A DNA stretch of 64,000 nucleotides from Serripes groenlandicus (GCA_031761405.1 JASEVX010000010.1:10714741-10778740), one strand, 5' to 3'. Positions 21,925 to 32,663 are shown, numbered from the stretch's first letter. Notes: generated from the letters alone by a model not told the origin. Numbers and translations: made by a program.

Positions 21925-22720
21925 GGTCGAAAATTCTTAAATGTGAATTTAAAGGCAAATTGCTTGAGATACTTAAAGATATGTACAATGGTATAACATC
22001 TTGTGTATCTATAGATGGCATACCGTCGAACATCTTCCCTTGCTGTAAAAGTGTCAGACAAGGTGAAATTTATCACTGTTTCGATTATAATTTTCTTGAA
22101 CAACGACGTCGAAAATTACCTGTTAACCAAAACTGACAAAAGTCTCAATATTACTGACACCACCGTAGAGATTTTCTTGAAGGTCGTCATTAAATTATAT
22201 GCAGATGACGCTGTCATTTTGTTGCGAATACGGAGGAGCACTTTCGCTAACTATAGTACTAAATGGAAATTAAATGTCGATTACAATAAGACAAAAGTCT
22301 TATTTTTTGGTGATAGAAATGGTAGAAAAAGCAATATATAAGTGAATAACAACATAGTTGAGAAAGTTGAAGAATTTAAAATGTTAGGAGTACTTTTAAC
22401 AAAGAATAGACATTTTGCTATTGCAAACTAACATACTGCTAAAAAATATCGAAAAGCACTTTTCGGATTACATAGAAAAATCAGAAATCTCGACCATACA
22501 ATTGAATATCAGCTTAAGTTATTTGATTCTACAGCTTTACCTATATTGACTTATGGGTGTGAAATATGGCGATTTGACGATCGATCAATGTTAGAAAAAG
22601 TGCACACAGACTTTCTAAACATATTTTACGTGTCAGGAAAAGCACATCGAAACATGTTATACGGTGATGTAGGACGATATCATATATATATATAGGCATT
22701 AAGAAAAGGATAATTAGATA
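21925..22720 (+). pseudogene. Decayed LINE reverse transcriptase fragment
   Basis: Pieces in shifting frames: LKDMYNGITSCVSIDGIPS then a Cys/Val/Arg-Gln-Gly block; KLYADDAVILL (the YADD active site, near 22200); STKWKLNVDYNKTKVLFFGD; VEEFKMLGVLLTK; and TALPILTYGCEIW (near 22545). That is the palm-to-thumb order of a non-LTR RT. Several stops and indels; 5' and 3' parts absent. It differs in sequence from the LINE at 7115. Confidence 0.82.
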
Positions 22721-24050
22721 TTGGCACAATATTTTATGTAATAGCACAAAGCAGTATAGACTGGTTTTAAACGATAATATTAATAACGAGCGCAGCTCGT
22801 TCTTAGGTATTACCTTTATTATAGGAAATTTCCTATAATCAGTATGGAAACAATTTGGGTGCAAAATTTTACTATGGCCCTGCTCGTGAAATTCCAAGTA
22901 AAATTACATAGAACAAAGCAGGGAACCATGACCGACAATTATCCACATCCGGTGACGTCATATTCAGCCGGTACCCGAGATAACTAGAACAACTGTGCTT
23001 TTTACATTAAAGGCTGACAACCATAACGTAATCGGCTGCGAGTTTCTTTGCGTCAGGTAAGAATTTTTATCGCTCTCGTTTCCCATTGAATAACATAAAT
23101 GTTATTTTGGCGTTGGTATAAAATCAAGCTGTAGTGTGAATCTGAGAATCAGCGATGGGTTGTATTCATTGACGTATGTTCTGTCGATGGACTATTTTGG
23201 TTTCACTGTCTGACTAAGATGCTCTTAAGGGTAAATTTGTTTCACCCTCATTGCTACGCAGACTTCGCTGGAGTCGTATATCCTTCTGACAAAAACTCCT
23301 TCGGACTGTCAAAGATCAATGCAATAATTAGCTGAACATAGCGGTTACACGAAACACCCTGTGACCCAAATCAGAGACATGTATATTTATGTCTCTACCC
23401 AAGTACACCAACACAGAGTTGAATCACAGGGACGTGCTCCTGTATGTCTAAATTTATGCATAGGGTAATATTCTGTTCTTGATCACACATGTGCAGGAGC
23501 ACCTGGTTAAAATTTCGGAATCGCTACCGCCATTATACCCCATTCAAAATTCATGCGACCACTAAAACAGCACATAAAATTTATAAGAAGAAAAAGTAAA
23601 TCTATTTTTAGAAGTGTTCTTGGAAGTCCTCAAGTGCAGATTGTTGACACATTTTATGACGCAATATCTTACGTTTCTGCTGCATGACATCCACTCCCTT
23701 TTTTTAGTGGTGAAACACATTGCAATGTGGACGGAATATTTCTGAATAATGGCTGATTTAGTTAAAACTAACATCTTTTCAGACTAAGCGAACCCAAGAT
23801 GAAACGTACACAGTGAATTCAAGAGCCGAAACGGATTTATATGGGCGTGACTTTTCCTGTGTGCTCTTAACAAAATTAAAAATTATTTTTACATGTAAAA
23901 AAGGATGTGCCAATTATCGAAATTGAATCTTAACAAGGCACATTGCAGGTCAGGATCACTGCGATGCTCTAAAGGAACCCACCCTGCGGCAAAACATGAT
24001 TCATGTAAGTAACATTGCACATTGTCACTAATTTGACCTTTTATCATATA
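22721..24050. other. No gene seen
   Basis: A possible continuation of the dead LINE to about 22900 (frames such as YWHNILCNSTKQYRL). An imperfect inverted pair around GTGCTCCTG/CAGGAGCAC lies at 23431 and 23493. The rest is not recognised. Confidence 0.4.
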
Positions 24051-24055
24051 TAAAT

Positions 24056-24255
24056 GGCCGAGATCCGGTCGCGAAGCGGGCTGTCAATCCATGGGGTTGT
24101 GAGTTTGAATCCCAGCTTGACCAACATTAATACTGACGTTTGACAAAAGTCATTGTGACCTGCGTCATTCGTCTTTCACCAATGGTCTGTTTAACAGTCT
24201 AAGTGGAAAAGCAGCCTGTTGTGCGGTGTACTGGAGTGGGAAAACCAGAAAATGG
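24056..24255 (+). mobile_element. SINE, 5' part of a split copy
   Basis: Head with B box GGGGTTGTGAGTTTGAATCC, then ACGTTTGACAAAAGTCATTG, CATTCGTCTTTCACCAATGG and GGAAAAGCAGCCTGTTGTGC. Similarity to 43330 stops near 24255 and resumes at 25011. Confidence 0.8.
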
Positions 24256-25010
24256 GGTGCATGGAAATACCGAATTTCACCTAAATACCGAATTACACCG
24301 AATTTCACTTTGAATTTCCACTATAACAAGCTTATTAGCTAAAAATTAGTGAATTAAGTATCATAAACTGCCGTATAACCAATGGTTGACTTATGTTTAG
24401 TGTACCTACTTCTTGTTAACAATTGTTAAATGAACTTATGTAGCCATTTCTTAAATCCGATATACCGAATTTCACTTGCATGGAGGAGACCCGTAAAATT
24501 AACACGGTCGTAAAAAATACAACCTCATTTACCGAATTTCACTTGCATGGAGAAATATACTTTTGATTCTGTAATAAAACTTCTTCAAACCGTCTGGATC
24601 TTGCAAATGTACTCTGTCTTCGTGGTAATCTTTTGGAAATCTCATGTTCAAGGGGATAAAAGGCTTGCTTTTTTTAATGAGATCATTTATTTTCTTTCTC
24701 TGGGAATTGAAGGATTTCTTACTTAATGCAGGGTCCTTTGGAAAACATCCTCGCTCGACTATTTCGCAAACCATTACCTCACAATCTCGAGTCTCAATTT
24801 CTGAAATTAAAGTGTTCATTCTCAAAACAATATCTCTGGGCACAGAATCATTTCTGATGTCGTTACCGTCAATGTTTAACACAACAACATCGGGGTTGAA
24901 ACAAAGCAGCTGATGAAGGAGATTCTGGTCGTAGTTCATCACGGTTATACCACCTCTTCCAAAGAAACGTACATCTCCAGGTACTGATTCTGTCTTAAAT
25001 ATATAGATAT
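24256..25010. mobile_element. Insertion of about 755 bp splitting a SINE, carrying an SGNH-like ORF
   Basis: Lies exactly between the 5' and 3' parts of one SINE. The left portion repeats ACCGAATTTCACTTGCATGG (24464 and 24533) and shorter ACCGAATTTCAC copies. The right portion is the truncated hydrolase frame. No TIRs or poly-A are obvious, so the mechanism is unknown. Confidence 0.65.
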
Positions 25011-25014
25011 GCAT
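24529..25014 (-). pseudogene. SGNH-hydrolase-like fragment, N-terminus missing
   Basis: 161-residue open frame. Visible: FFGRGGITVMNY, NPDVVVLNIDGNDIRND (the Gly-Asn-Asp block III), RDCEVMVCEIVERGCFP, FNSQRKKINDLIKKS, and a block-V-like Asp-x-x-His in DYHEDRVHLQD. This matches GDSL/SGNH esterase-type domains, which also occur as accessory ORFs in some retroelements. The block I nucleophile Ser (GDS) should lie upstream but is absent: the first residues (MHIYIFK) run into SINE sequence at the insertion junction. The frame is otherwise open. I cannot tell whether the source was a host gene or a mobile element. Confidence 0.65.
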
Positions 25015-25080
25015 GAGTAAGTGAACTGGTCGCCGTGATATGACTGAAAACTTGTTGAAAACGGCCTTAATGGCTCCTTT
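25011..25080 (+). mobile_element. SINE, 3' part of the split copy
   Basis: CATGAGTAAGTGAACTGGTC, CGCCGTGATATGACTGAAAA and GTTGAAAACGGCCTTAA continue the SINE begun at 24056. Confidence 0.8.
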
Positions 25081-25466
25081 TTAACGAACATAAGTGCGGA
25101 GTTGGCCCCTTTGAAAAAGAAAATCATAGAAGCAACTCTGCCCAAATATTGGCCGAACAAATGTCAAATGCAGTGCATAGAAAATCCCCCAAATATTTAC
25201 TGAATTCGAAGCGGTGAAGACTGGGATTTTCTGCACAAAAGGCGTAAGAACTGGTTGTATCTCAAGGACATGGAGTGTGATTAAAATAAGATTTAAGCTA
25301 AAAAAGATAAGTTTAAAGTAATTGGTTTAAATGAATAATCCAGATAAGACTGCACAGATGTACAACCTGATCTAAATCAAAACTTGAACATTATTCTCTG
25401 AGCCCAAAGCTTGGCTTTCTGACATAACTAATCTACATGTTTATTCTCATAGATCTGTTTTTTAAT
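25081..25466. other. No gene seen
   Basis: Sequence between the split SINE and the target minisatellite of the large element; nothing recognised. Confidence 0.5.
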
Positions 25467-25508
25467 TAATTTATCATCTTATTTTATTTAAAGACATTTA
25501 TAATCTTA
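25467..25508 (+). repeat. AT-rich minisatellite forming the insertion target
   Basis: Contains two partial units sharing ATCTTATTTTATT and TAAAGACATTTAT. The same unit resumes at 44700-44731 beyond the right end of the large element. Confidence 0.6.
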
Positions 25509-25515
25509 TTTTATT
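25509..25515. repeat. Left 7-bp target-site duplication TTTTATT
   Basis: Immediately abuts the left TIR and matches 44700-44706. The flank is an AT-rich minisatellite (unit containing ATCTTATTTTATTTAAAGAC). Deleting the element plus one TTTTATT restores an uninterrupted repeat, which supports a 7-bp duplication, although low complexity leaves some ambiguity. Confidence 0.65.
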
Positions 25516-25553
25516 CAGAGACCTAAAATAACACAGATATGCTACATGACGTA
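25516..25553 (+). repeat. Left terminal inverted repeat (38 bp) of the 19.2-kb element
   Basis: Begins CAGAGACC and ends CATGACGTA. It is identical over 38 bp to the reverse complement of 44662-44699, and similarity stops sharply after GACGTA on the inner side. Confidence 0.9.
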
Positions 25554-25639
25554 GGCAAAGAATAAAGGTCACGCGTTATCTCCCAGCGGACGAGATTCGG
25601 CAGGTGCGCACATTTTGTAAACAAATCCAGAAGTGGAAA

Positions 25640-25690
25640 AACCTTCTTTCGTAACTAACGAAGCTTTCTTTCGTAACTAGCGAAATTCTA
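25640..25690. repeat. Two short hairpin-like direct repeats near the left TIR
   Basis: TTCTTTCGTAACTAACGAAG is followed directly by a second near copy. Each has TCGT/ACGA-type arms. They lie about 90-140 bp inside the left end, where transposase-binding repeats commonly occur; that role is inference. Confidence 0.4.
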
Positions 25691-25916
25691 GCCAGAAATA
25701 TGCTATAAATCAACAATATTGACGAATACCGATGCAATTACGTAAGTTTTTACCATTTGTTATTGTTATAGAAAGTATATTAACTATTGTAAAATGTTAA
25801 AATATATCAGAAATCGAGTAATTTCTGAAATCGAGTCATTTCAGAAATCATTTGTCAAGGAATGTATTTTGCCAGTTTCAGAAGTGTTACGATGTTTTAT
25901 TCTACCGAGATTGTAA

Positions 25917-26365
25917 CAGGCCTTTCAGCTCTTTTCATAAAACTTTTTTAATGTTCGTCCAAATTTCTTGTTTTTAGTTTTAGAGTTTGTTAAAATGATT
26001 TCCCCATACATTAGTAATACCATGAAAAGTGTATCCCGGTTAAAAAATGACATATTATGATGGAGAAGTTGCAGCACTGTTTGCTGATTCGTTAAAGCCA
26101 CTCAACGCAGAATGAAACAGGTCTTTCAGCTCTTTTCATAAAACTTTTTTAATTTTGGTCCAAATGGTTTGCTTTTAGTTTTAGAGTTTGTTAAAATGAT
26201 TTCCCCATACATTAATAATACCATGACATATATGTATCCAGTGAAGAAATTACATTATCTGCTTGAAAAGTAGAGAATTTGCAGCATCATTTTCTTATTC
26301 ATTAAAGTCAATCCTCCAATAGTGAAACAGATCTTTCAGCTCTTTTCATAAAACTTATTTAGTTT
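25917..26365 (+). repeat. Subterminal direct repeats, about 205-212 bp, two full copies and one partial
   Basis: Blocks beginning CTTTCAGCTCTTTTCATAAA recur at about 25921, 26123 and 26331. The first two also share TTTTAGAGTTTGTTAAAATG and TTTCCCCATACATTA. They sit between the left TIR and the transposase-like gene, so they are either promoter/subterminal structure of the element or an independent minisatellite. Confidence 0.7.
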
Positions 26366-26876
26366 TGGTCGAATTTGCTTACTTCGATTATTTTACTTAT
26401 CACATGTTTTCAGAACAGACAACATTTAAAGAAAAAAAGTGTCATATTAAGTAAGCAATACGTCTTTGTTTGACATCTCTGTAATGACAGTAATTAAACT
26501 GAGAATTAATGTAAAGTTACATGTATGCAGAATCGAAAGCGTCCCTGTTATTCAAATAGTTTAAGTGAATTACTGCCCTTTCGTAAATTGACCTAATTAG
26601 CGGTGTTTTCTTTGGATTGATCTATAACATGAGATATTTCAACTTACACTTGATCAACGCTGACAAAATTGATATATATTGATCAGGTAAGTTATATTTA
26701 TAATATATTTCATTAGTTTTGTTCATGTTGCTCGATTGACTGGTGAAAAACGGTCTGAAATGTAATATTTTGGATAACCGGAAGTGATAAATCGAGTAAA
26801 TAGTGATGACCTTTGTGAATATTTTGGTGTGAAAACAAGTTTTGTAATCATGTAGCACGTTGAACAAACAATTATC
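26366..26876. other. Upstream region of the transposase-like gene, no gene seen
   Basis: AT-rich sequence between the subterminal repeats and the first ATG at 26877. It presumably holds the promoter and 5' leader, but I could not assign a TATA box or start site. Confidence 0.4.
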
Positions 26877-27749
26877 ATGGCGTGTAGCAAATCTTCGTGT
26901 GCAAGCACAATTCCGTACGAATTAGGATCGTACAATGACATCGATTTTATTGAAGAAATAGAGGTCGTGAATTGCATGTATTTCGGTAATGTACAAAATC
27001 CGGATAGTGTCAGACGAAGATATAAGCCCTGTACTTTCGGATACAGATGATTATTATCCAGTTGAAGGGGACTGTGCTTCTGAACAAAATGTTTGTGTTG
27101 ATGTTGGTTTGGACTCTGAAGAAATTAAACAGAGAGATTTTCAGATACATGGATGAGGCTGTACACAGTGTGTGTGTTTTGCATTAATTTGCACATGGTA
27201 TTAATAGAAAAACTGTTGATAGAATTGCCAGATCTCTAGATCAGAATGGCTTAGAACCACGTGTCCATGGAAATGATCATAAAAAACTAAAACATTCACT
27301 TTCTTTGGATGATGTTGAATATTTAAAAAAAAATCTAATCAACTATGGTAGTTTACCTTTACCAGGATTAGGACACCAAATCATAATGAAAAATACAATC
27401 TCCTACCCTCCGACAAAAACAAATCAGACATATACTGTCTTTATTTTAATGCTGCTGATCATGAAAACAAAAGGAAAGTTAGTTAATTCTTCTACATTTA
27501 GAAGAATATGGCGTGATCAGTGCCCATATCCATTGTTTATGAAACCAGCTACTGATCTGTGTTTTCTTTAAAATGCCAAAAGCATGTCCATATCCTGTAA
27601 AAATCTGGAAATTTAGAGGAGGAAGAAAAAATTCAAAACTACCAAGAACACATATTAAAAGTTAAATGTCAGAGGGACCATTATAGGTAATCGGTGTGAA
27701 AATACTAAAAATGCATTTGATCTGCTGCCAGAAGAGAGAAAAATTAGAG
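26877..27749 (+). pseudogene. Transposase-like gene, exon 1
   Basis: ATG at 26877 opens MACSKSSCASTIPYELG. The frame changes near 27010 to VSDEDISPVLSDTDDYYPVE, then meets TGA at 27154 just before GCTQC. Later pieces appear in shifting frames: INYGSLPLPGLGHQI, YNLLPSDKNKSDIYCLYF, WRDQCPYPLFMKPATDLC, EEEEKIQNYQEHILKV, then AFDLLPEERKIR at a GT donor (27750). At least three indels have occurred. Confidence 0.65.
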
Positions 27750-28075
27750 GTATAACATGTCACACAATTTCATTCTCATTAATATTATCATAAATGCTGA
27801 CCTGGAATCACTCCCTCTTGATTTTCTGTCATGAATTCTAGTGATATTTTAAAAGTTGTCAACTGCAGTAAAATGTCAAAATGAAAAGAAACACAATCAC
27901 AATATCTAATAATATATATATAAATGAACACCCTGATGTCACTATTAAAACTGTTACCACCTTCTTGATGTAGTGGTTATAAGGTCCAGTCCCTCTTGAG
28001 AAATGCACATCATAATGTATATCATCAGTGAGATGAAGATAACAGTGAACCTTCACTTTGTAGATTAATTATCCA

Positions 28076-28295
28076 ATTTTCCACATACAGACACTCACTG
28101 ATGCCTCTGCATCAGATAACTTTTGAAAAAATTGATGCACAAGGAGAAAATGCACATTATGAAAAAAAATTCCTTTTAACTCACAGAAGTTATTAATTAC
28201 TTTTTTTAGAGTCTTACTGAGAGATTTCATATGTTTTACTTATTGTTTTACAAGTCATCTGCTGCAAATCTGTCTTATGTGGGTAAAGTTTTTGA
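28076..28295. repeat. CTGCAG-type palindromic dispersed repeat
   Basis: Intron 1 of the transposase-like gene. Arms: CCACATACAGACACTCACTG and CTGCTGCAAATCTGTCTTATG, with GGAGAAAATGCAC-type central arms. Diverged. Confidence 0.6.
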
Positions 28296-28325
28296 AATAT
28301 GGACTAAAAAATTCTTCTTTTTCAG

Positions 28326-28470
28326 GATAAAGTTCTGGAGAGTTCGATATAAAGCTGCTTTGATTATGCACAGCAGGTATTTAACCACCATCAGGCACAA
28401 CAAGTTGGTCCTCTATATTTCAAGACTCCACGCAAATGTCAGTGTTTTGGAGTATGTTGTGAATCTTCAG
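28326..28470 (+). pseudogene. Transposase-like gene, exon 2
   Basis: Preceded by a polypyrimidine tract and CAG, followed by GTAATA. Encodes FDYAQQVFNHHQAQQVGPL and YFKTPRKCQCFGVCCESS in one frame. A TAA lies a few codons before FDYAQQ. Ends with one base of a Gly codon completed by exon 3. Confidence 0.75.
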
Positions 28471-28786
28471 GTAATAATAATAGGAATATATATCAAAAAG
28501 TTCACTAAAACAGTTTACTAGTTAATACTAGTGTATTAAACAACCCTTTTTCTTTATTTACAAATTATTTTTCAGAAAATAAATTTTAAGAAGAGAAATT
28601 CATTATGAACAGTTTATACTTTTAACTTTGTTCTACCAGGCCCTTAGTTGTTGTTTCATTTGTCAATATTTTTCTTTACATATCCTTTCAAAAAAGTGTA
28701 ATGATAGCATATCTATTACGAAAAGTCCCTGCAAATGTATATTATAAAAAATTTAATATGCTCAATAAATTTTACATTAATTACAG

Positions 28787-28964
28787 GTACTCAAATTTTC
28801 TATCTAGTTGATGAAAAATTCCACACTGTGGGTAAAGGTGCTAACAGTGTCACCTCACTGCTCCATCACCATTTTGAGAACCAAGGATATGGGGAAAAAC
28901 ATGCTGTCATGCATAATGATATGGACAACTGTTCTGGCCAAAACAAAATCCATACTGTGATTTG
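28787..28964 (+). pseudogene. Transposase-like gene, exon 3 (intact, DNCxGQNK motif)
   Basis: Clean open exon with a TTACAG acceptor and GTAAGC donor. Encodes YLVDEKFHTVGKGANSV and later GEKHAVMHNDMDNCSGQNK. The Asp before Asn-Cys is the candidate second catalytic acid. The phase fits exons 2 and 4. Confidence 0.85.
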
Positions 28965-29189
28965 GTAAGCATTAATTGTCTTCAGCTATTTATCTTGAAA
29001 TTCATTCTTGAAGCTATTGTTTCTTGTCCACTAAATAAAAAAAAAAAAATCTACTATTTATAAACAAATTAGTATTATTATAATTGGAATAAACTTTTCA
29101 GAATCATCAGATAATTGTTAACAATACTTAATGAAATATTGGTGTATTAACTACAATCATAGTGTCTTTTGAGTATGAAAACAATACTT

Positions 29190-29730
29190 GGTTAGCCCTT
29201 TCCCCCATGGAGAAGCATTCTGACACATCTGCAGCAGATGCCGTTTGAAAAACATTTTGGCAAAAAAAAGTAATTGCTCAGAATGAGCAATTTCTCCTTT
29301 AGCCACAATGTTTTCAGCTCTATTAATTAAACCCTTGTCTGTTGAGATTTTTCATTCATGCCTTTGCGAATACATTTTTAAAGTTGTCTGCTGCAGATTT
29401 ATCAGGGCTCACGCTGTCGTTCGCCATTTGAGCCATTGGCTCAAAGTGGCTCAGACAAATACGGCATTGGCCCAAGTCCTGTTTAAGCCCTTTTTCCCGA
29501 TCAAATTTCCAAAAATTCCCAACGAGAAATATCTTTTACCTGTATGGCTATAAAAATCCTACATTCATCACGTGTCGGTTTAAAAAATCAAAAGTCACTG
29601 ACTGCGGACACAATCTACCACGGGTAGACTTCCAACTCGATGTTTGTATGCAAACGGTTGTAATTTCATCTGGAACACGTTGTAGTTACAACCGTCTTGC
29701 ATAAATTATAGTAGGTGGGAAAGAGTTTAA
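29190..29730. repeat. CTGCAG palindromic repeat interrupted by a 300-bp insertion
   Basis: TCTGCAGCAGATG ... AATTGCTCAGAATGAGCAATT ... GTCTGCTGCAGATTT forms the usual palindrome. The expected tail (GTGGGAAAGGGTT-like) does not follow at 29405 but appears at about 29709, so an unrelated block (about 29405-29708) has entered it. Confidence 0.6.
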
Positions 29731-29744
29731 CATTATTATATACC

Positions 29745-30290
29745 TACTATGAATCAAAGTATTTGATTGGACGAGAAGCAGTCACGTGTGATTTAATAAA
29801 AAATGACTATTTGACTCCTTTTCGCTTTTATTCTAAAATTCAGGTCGAATAGTCCATTTTCGAGTCAATAGTTCATCTGTTATGACGTTATTGTTTGAAA
29901 TGACGTAATGCACGTGCATAACCAACATTTTAACGCGCATGTCATGTAACAGTATACTGCATTCTTTCTGCATTTACAATAATAATCCTGTGTTTATGTT
30001 AGAATCTACATTTATGTTACATACATTTACCCAATTAAAATTATGACAGCAATGTTATATATAAACTAGTTAAATTATGCGTTTTTCATGAAGATATATA
30101 ATAAAACAGCTATTTACTCCCTTTGAGTTCAATGGCGAAAAACTATTCTTCCTCGCAAATGACTATTGACCCGAAATAGAGAACTATTGACCGAGACGAA
30201 GTCGAGGTCAATAGTCATTCACTTGGAAGAATAGTTTTTCACTATTGACCTCAAGAGGAGTAAATAGCTGTATACTATTAATATTATATT
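29745..30290. repeat. Foldback element with about 70-bp arms
   Basis: The arm at about 30103-30175 (ACAGCTATTTACTCC ... AAAAACTATTC) pairs with 30205-30285 (GAATAGTTTTTCACTATTGA ... GGAGTAAATAGCTGT). The loop is CGAGACGAAGTCGAG-like. The upstream part also repeats ATGACTATT and GAGTCAATAGT motifs. It lies in intron 3 of the transposase-like gene; no coding capacity. Confidence 0.65.
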
Positions 30291-30307
30291 TCAAAATCCA
30301 ATTTCAG

Positions 30308-30416
30308 CTATGGACTATGGCGCACAATGACTGGAAGGCATGACACCTTTGAGTTTAGTGTGATGGAAGCGGGTCATACCAAATTCAGCCTGGATTGGCA
30401 TTTTGGTTTATGGAAG
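30308..30416 (+). pseudogene. Transposase-like gene, exon 4 (intact)
   Basis: Acceptor TTTCAG, donor GTATGT. Encodes YGLWRTMTGRHDTFEFSVM, then EAGHTKFSLDWHFGLWK, a conserved block of the family. Confidence 0.85.
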
Positions 30417-30957
30417 GTATGTTCATAATCATAAATAAAGATAGATGAATAAGACAAAATATATATCTTGCTTTTCCTAATTCTGAAGTAGCTTTTATTC
30501 GGCATCCAATATAGGAGGTCGAGAGGTGCTGTATATCTACTTGTATATATATAATAATATATATATCAATTTTATTAAAATCATAGTTTTGAAAAAAACT
30601 TCCACTAACAAAAAAAATTAATGTTTTAAGGATATAAAATTCATTTATCCTAAACCAATACCATTACTTCTTTTAAAGGTCAGTGAGCCAACTTCATGGT
30701 CCCATGTTAGGTGGTAGCATGCTATAACATTTTACCTCACATAATTTTTAAAGAAGTTCATACTTTGAAAACAGTATTCTGATTGTAACACCTAAATAAT
30801 TGGAATCATAGGTCAAATGTAGAATTGAAAGCATTGCACCTAATGTAGGAGTTTCTCCTCTTTACACATTGTTGTCAAAAACCTTGGTTTGGTTTGAAAT
30901 AAACTGTTCTTGTTGTTATGAAAATTGAAGTTGTCTTGTCAAAATGATATATTCCAG

Positions 30958-31129
30958 GTTCGCTGGAGAAATTCTAATGCCAACTCACTTGAAGATATTG
31001 CTGGGATTGTCCGAAATTCATCATGGAATGGTCATAACATCCCACATCTTGTTCTTCAACTGGTCTCCGTACATGTATGAGAGAGTTTTTCAAGCCATTA
31101 CCTAAGTTACTGTCATACCATCACTTCAG
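30958..31129 (+). pseudogene. Transposase-like gene, exon 5
   Basis: Acceptor TTCCAG, donor GTTTGA. Encodes VRWRNSNANSLEDIAGIV and RNSSWNGHNIPHLV. After two small indels it encodes NWSPYM and then REFFKPLPKLLSYHHF, ending in the first two bases of an Arg codon. Confidence 0.75.
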
Positions 31130-31242
31130 GTTTGATAAAAAATACTATTTTTCAAAATTTGTTATTCATATCAATTGAAGACTTTGCCTCTTTTATAAGT
31201 TGTTTGTAATGATATTTGAACTATTGATTGAGCTTCTTTTTT

Positions 31243-31745
31243 ATACCCCCGACAAGCAAAGTTAAGAGGGGATATATTGGAGTCACCCTGTGTTTGTTTG
31301 GTCGGTTGGTTGATCCATTGCGATTTTCCTTGTCCAGAGAATAACTGAATATATAATAGATGGAATCTAAGAAAACTTCATACCATTGTAGAGCACAATG
31401 AAAGGAAGTGCAGTGTACAAGAACCATAACTTTATAATAGCTTATTACAGAGTTATTGCCCTTTGTTACTCTTTGTTGAGCATAGAATTTCTTCAAAACT
31501 ACTGAATGGAATTTAATAAAACTTCATACTATGACACATCACATTAAGAGGAAGTGCAGTGTACAAAAACCATAACTTTAGAATAGCTTATTACAGAGTT
31601 ATTGCCCTTTGTTACTTTTTGTTGAGCATAGAATTTCTTCAAAACTACTGAATGGAATTTAATCAAACTTCATACTATGACACATCATATTAAGAGGAAG
31701 TGCAGTGTACAAGAACCATAACTCTATTTTAGCTTATTACAGAGT
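31243..31745 (+). repeat. Tandem-core repeat, about 145-bp units, three copies
   Basis: Starts TATACCCCCGACAAGC and then repeats ACCATAACTTTATAATAGC / TTATTGCCCTTTGTTACT at about 31425, 31570 and 31716. The ends plus tandem core resemble bivalve pearl-type elements. Its right side is cut by the Tc1 remnant. Confidence 0.65.
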
Positions 31746-31973
31746 TCGCAGGATAAGTCAGTAGCGGATGTGACCACCAGCAGTATTCACCACCGCTAAA
31801 CATCTTCTTCACAATCCGCCAGCGTCCGAGACAGCCTGGAAACCTACATCAACTAACCAATGCGATTATCCAGGAATGGCGTAACATTCCCATTAACTGT
31901 GTGCGTCGCTTGATTGTATCAATGCGAAGAATATGTGAATGTTCACACCCGCTACTGACTTATCCTGCGAACT
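31743..31973 (+). mobile_element. Internally deleted Tc1-like transposon keeping the transposase C-terminus
   Basis: 31-bp inverted ends (AGTTCGCAGGATAAGTCAGT at the left, its reverse complement at 31954-31973) enclose 231 bp. The inner + frame reads RQRPRQPGNLHQLTNAIIQ, EWRNIPINCVRRLIVSMRR, the recognisable C-terminal end of Tc1/mariner-type transposases. The DDE catalytic part is gone, so this is a non-autonomous derivative. I could not see a clean TA duplication. Confidence 0.75.
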
Positions 31974-32573
31974 TTAAAAATGCACCCTTAAATCAATTAA
32001 TGCATTTTATTGTAATGTACTGTGGTATTTTGTTAAGTTTTTGTTTTCATTCTGTTACAAGATAGTTATGTGATACTCTTGTCAAATTGCAGTATATTTG
32101 GTATAATATTAAATGGTATATTGATACATATGGGTGTTGGAAGTTTTGTCTAGTATAGAATAACTTTCATCGCACTTTCTTACTATTTCTTGTCCGGAGA
32201 TTATCTTTTAAACTACAAGATGGAATTTAAGGTGGGGTTTCTTAATATTCCACTACCTTTCCTATCAGGGCGACATTCGGGGGTATTAATCACATTCAGT
32301 GATATTTATAGTTTTAATGAGTATAATGACTTTGTATTTTATATATAGTATCAAAGCTGTAGATCATTTCAAGTTTTTAAAAGCTTCAGATAAAAAATCC
32401 TAAGTTGTTAGTATTCAAAATAATCGACTCATTGAGACGATTCTTGTGATTCTTGTGAGTACGACAACATTGGGTAAAAAGGAATAATATGATAGATATT
32501 GTGATAATAATCTTATCAAGGACTCTGCAATATGCTGCGCACTTTTCAATTAATTTTTGTTATTTTTAGCTTG

Positions 32574-32663
32574 ACTTTTGAAAAAAAAACGAGAGCTATT
32601 GTCATGACCATGGCGTCGCCGTTGGCGTGGTCGTCCGGTTAAGGTTTTTTGTTTAGCTCATTA
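32574..32663 (+). repeat. Start of a truncated GC-rich dispersed repeat
   Basis: AACGAGAGCTATTGTCATGA followed by GGCGTCGCCGTTGGCGTGG, then cut by the next element. The same style of start is seen at 33695. Confidence 0.4.

Noticed and set aside
25516..25553. Assigning the large element outright to Academ/AcademH
   Set aside because: Helicase content fits, but the apparent 7-bp target duplication and the lack of a confirmed Cys8 finger or aligned DDE domain prevent a firm call without a profile search.
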